Below the pieces are notes generated by a model, which worked only from the letters and a program-made list of their open reading frames with translations, made no database searches and had not been told where the DNA came from. Below are positions 4,981-6,285 of a stretch of DNA of 6,285 nucleotides, piece by piece. This DNA is from Hyphomicrobiales bacterium (lineage in GTDB: Bacteria > Pseudomonadota > Alphaproteobacteria > Rhizobiales > SZUA-8): positions 1 through 6,285 of the forward strand of contig QILX01000137.1 of assembly GCA_003232175.1 (NCBI GenBank), written 5' to 3'. Positions within the stretch are counted from its first letter, which is position 1. The number at the start of each line of letters is the position of its first letter. The translations under genes and the position numbers were made by a program.

Positions 4981-6285
4981 TGACGGCCATTGAAGATCTG
5001 GCGGCGGCCTCCGGCGACGCCCCGGCGTGGCTGACCAATGGTCGCCTGCCGGGGGCTTTGGTTAAGGGCGGCAAGCTGCCGGTGCTTGCCGACGGGCTTG
5101 TTGCCGCCGATATCCGCATTGAAAATGGCCGCATCAGCTCCATTGAAGCGCCGGCGCGGCGCGATGGCGACCGCGTCGTCGATCTGGCCCAGGGGCAGGT
5201 GTGGCCCGGTTTTGTCGATATGCACACCCATCTGGACAAGGGCCATATCTGGCCGCGCCGCGCCAATCCGGACGGGACATTCGCCGGGGCGCTGGAAAAT
5301 GTCGTTGCCGATTGCGCCGCCAACTGGTCGGCTGAAGACGTGCGCGCCCGGGCGGACTTCTCCTTACGCGCAGCTTACGCCCATGGCACGGTGGCGATAC
5401 GCACCCATTTGGATTCCCTGCCCCCCCAGGACGGGATTTCCTGGCCGGTATTTACCGAACTTCGAGCTGAATGGGCCGGGCGCATTACCCTTCAGGCGGT
5501 GTCGCTGATCGGCATCGAGACGGTGCGCGAGGCGGGCCTGTTAGAAGGGATTGCGACCCGCATCGCCGCTGCCGGGGGCGTTCTCGGCGCCGTCAGCTAC
5601 ATGGTGCCCGATATCGAGGCACTACTGGAGGCGGTATTTACCGCCGCGCAAAGTCATGGGCTCGATCTGGACTTCCATGTTGACGAGAGTCTTGACCCCG
5701 GCGCCCGATCCCTGGAGCTGATTGCCGACATGGCGCTGGCCACCGGTTTTGCGGGGCGCATCGTTTGCGGCCATTGTTGTTCGCTGTCCATTCTGGATGA
5801 AGATGATATCGCCCGTATTCTTGACAAGCTCGCCCAAGCCAGGATCGGCATTGTCAGCCTGCCGATGTGCAACCTTTATCTTCAGGACCGCGTGCCTGGC
5901 CGCACACCCAGGCGGCGGGGGGTGACGATAATCCGCGAAATGCGCGCCGCCGGTATCGACGTGGCGATCGCCTCGGACAATACCCGCGATCCGTTTTACG
6001 CCTATGGCGACATGGATGGCATGGAAGTTTTTCGTGAAGCTGTGCGGATTGGTCATCTTGACCATCCGATTAATGATGCCCCGCCGCTGATCACCTCCGT
6101 TCCGGCTCAACTGATGGGGCTTGCGGACCGGGGTTGGATCAAGGTTGGCGCGCGCGCGGATCTGATAGTGTTCAAAGGCCGGACCTTTACCGAGCTTTTG
6201 TCCCGGCCGCAAAGTGACCGCGTGGTCTTGCGGGACGGTCGGGCCATCGAACGGGCCCTGCCGGACTATTGCGAACTTGATGCCC
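4980..6285 (+). CDS. Cytosine-deaminase-like amidohydrolase (3' end outside window)
   Basis: A metal-dependent cytoplasmic amidohydrolase of the CodA group that deaminates a heterocyclic base. The frame is open from ATG 4980, overlapping the permease stop, to the last base: 435 codons without a stop. The last residues (LPDYCELDA) look close to the family C-terminus. All CodA metal and catalytic residues are present: HTHLD (H82, H84), FHVDE (H233 and E236), CGH (H265) and SDN (D333). Conserved blocks include PGFVDMHTHLDKG (76-88), RTHLDS (141-146), LPMCNLYLQ (294-302) and SDNTRDPFYAYGD (332-344). Substrate-side positions differ from E. coli CodA. By my alignment the CodA pocket Gln (in FPQEG) is replaced within SLIGIE (175-180), CodA Asp314 corresponds to N334, and CodA SHTTAM is CGHCCSL (263-269). 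Such sequences are usually labelled cytosine deaminase, but another aminopyrimidine, pterin or purine-like substrate is possible. Co-transcription with the importer suggests it acts on the imported compound. GGGAA (4970-4974) is a modest ribosome binding site. Confidence 0.87.
   Translation, partial: MTAIEDLAAASGDAPAWLTNGRLPGALVKGGKLPVLADGLVAADIRIENGRISSIEAPARRDGDRVVDLAQGQVWPGFVDMHTHLDKGHIWPRRANPDGTFAGALENVVADCAANWSAEDVRARADFSLRAAYAHGTVAIRTHLDSLPPQDGISWPVFTELRAEWAGRITLQAVSLIGIETVREAGLLEGIATRIAAAGGVLGAVSYMVPDIEALLEAVFTAAQSHGLDLDFHVDESLDPGARSLELIADMALATGFAGRIVCGHCCSLSILDEDDIARILDKLAQARIGIVSLPMCNLYLQDRVPGRTPRRRGVTIIREMRAAGIDVAIASDNTRDPFYAYGDMDGMEVFREAVRIGHLDHPINDAPPLITSVPAQLMGLADRGWIKVGARADLIVFKGRTFTELLSRPQSDRVVLRDGRAIERALPDYCELDA

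Noticed and set aside
5038..5683. Overlapping plus-strand open frames at 5038-5508 and 5471-5683
   Set aside because: Both are out of frame with the deaminase, are Arg/Pro-rich and show no domain. The deaminase frame is unbroken across them.
5622..6212. Open frame of 196 codons on the minus strand opposite the deaminase
   Set aside because: The plus-strand frame from 4980 carries a complete set of amidohydrolase motifs through this stretch, so the minus frame is a shadow without family features.

Overview
The window reads as alphaproteobacterial DNA, probably from a rhizobial-type or related lineage. It is moderately GC-rich and densely coded. The adenosine deaminase, uracil phosphoribosyltransferase and deaminase sequences resemble, as far as I remember those families, their Rhizobiales versions. 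No tRNA, rRNA, CRISPR array, insertion sequence or prophage gene is visible. No gene-free stretch exceeds 170 bases.

Left part (1-1206, + strand): the C-terminal half of an adenosine deaminase (add), cut by the window edge, then a uracil phosphoribosyltransferase (upp) with its own ribosome binding site. The upp reading frame is broken near position 659 by a net loss of about 7 bases relative to the family, and a conserved glycine of its PRPP loop is changed to alanine. It is probably a pseudogene, unless the frame break is a sequence error.

Middle (1244-2053, - strand): a class III metallophosphoesterase of the CpdA/GpdQ cyclic-nucleotide/glycerophosphodiester phosphodiesterase type. It converges on upp and is divergent from the next operon. 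The 168-base divergent region (2054-2221) holds two dyad symmetries that are candidate operators or leader structures.

Right part (2222-6285, + strand): a tightly packed operon for a small-molecule ABC importer followed by a deaminase. In order these are an NMT1/THI5-type periplasmic binding protein, an SsuB/TauB-type ATPase, a single SsuC/TauC-type permease, and a cytosine-deaminase-like amidohydrolase that runs open to the last base of the window. A strong hairpin lies between the binding-protein and ATPase genes. ATPase-permease and permease-deaminase each overlap by one base (TGATG).

Working together (inference): the importer probably brings in a pyrimidine-like or other amino-substituted heterocyclic base, and the amidohydrolase removes its amino group in the cytoplasm. 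If the product were uracil, Upp would convert it to UMP, so the broken upp is the puzzling part. The deaminase keeps every metal and catalytic residue of E. coli CodA but not its substrate-contacting residues. The true substrate of the transporter-deaminase pair is therefore open, and this is the most interesting question in the window.
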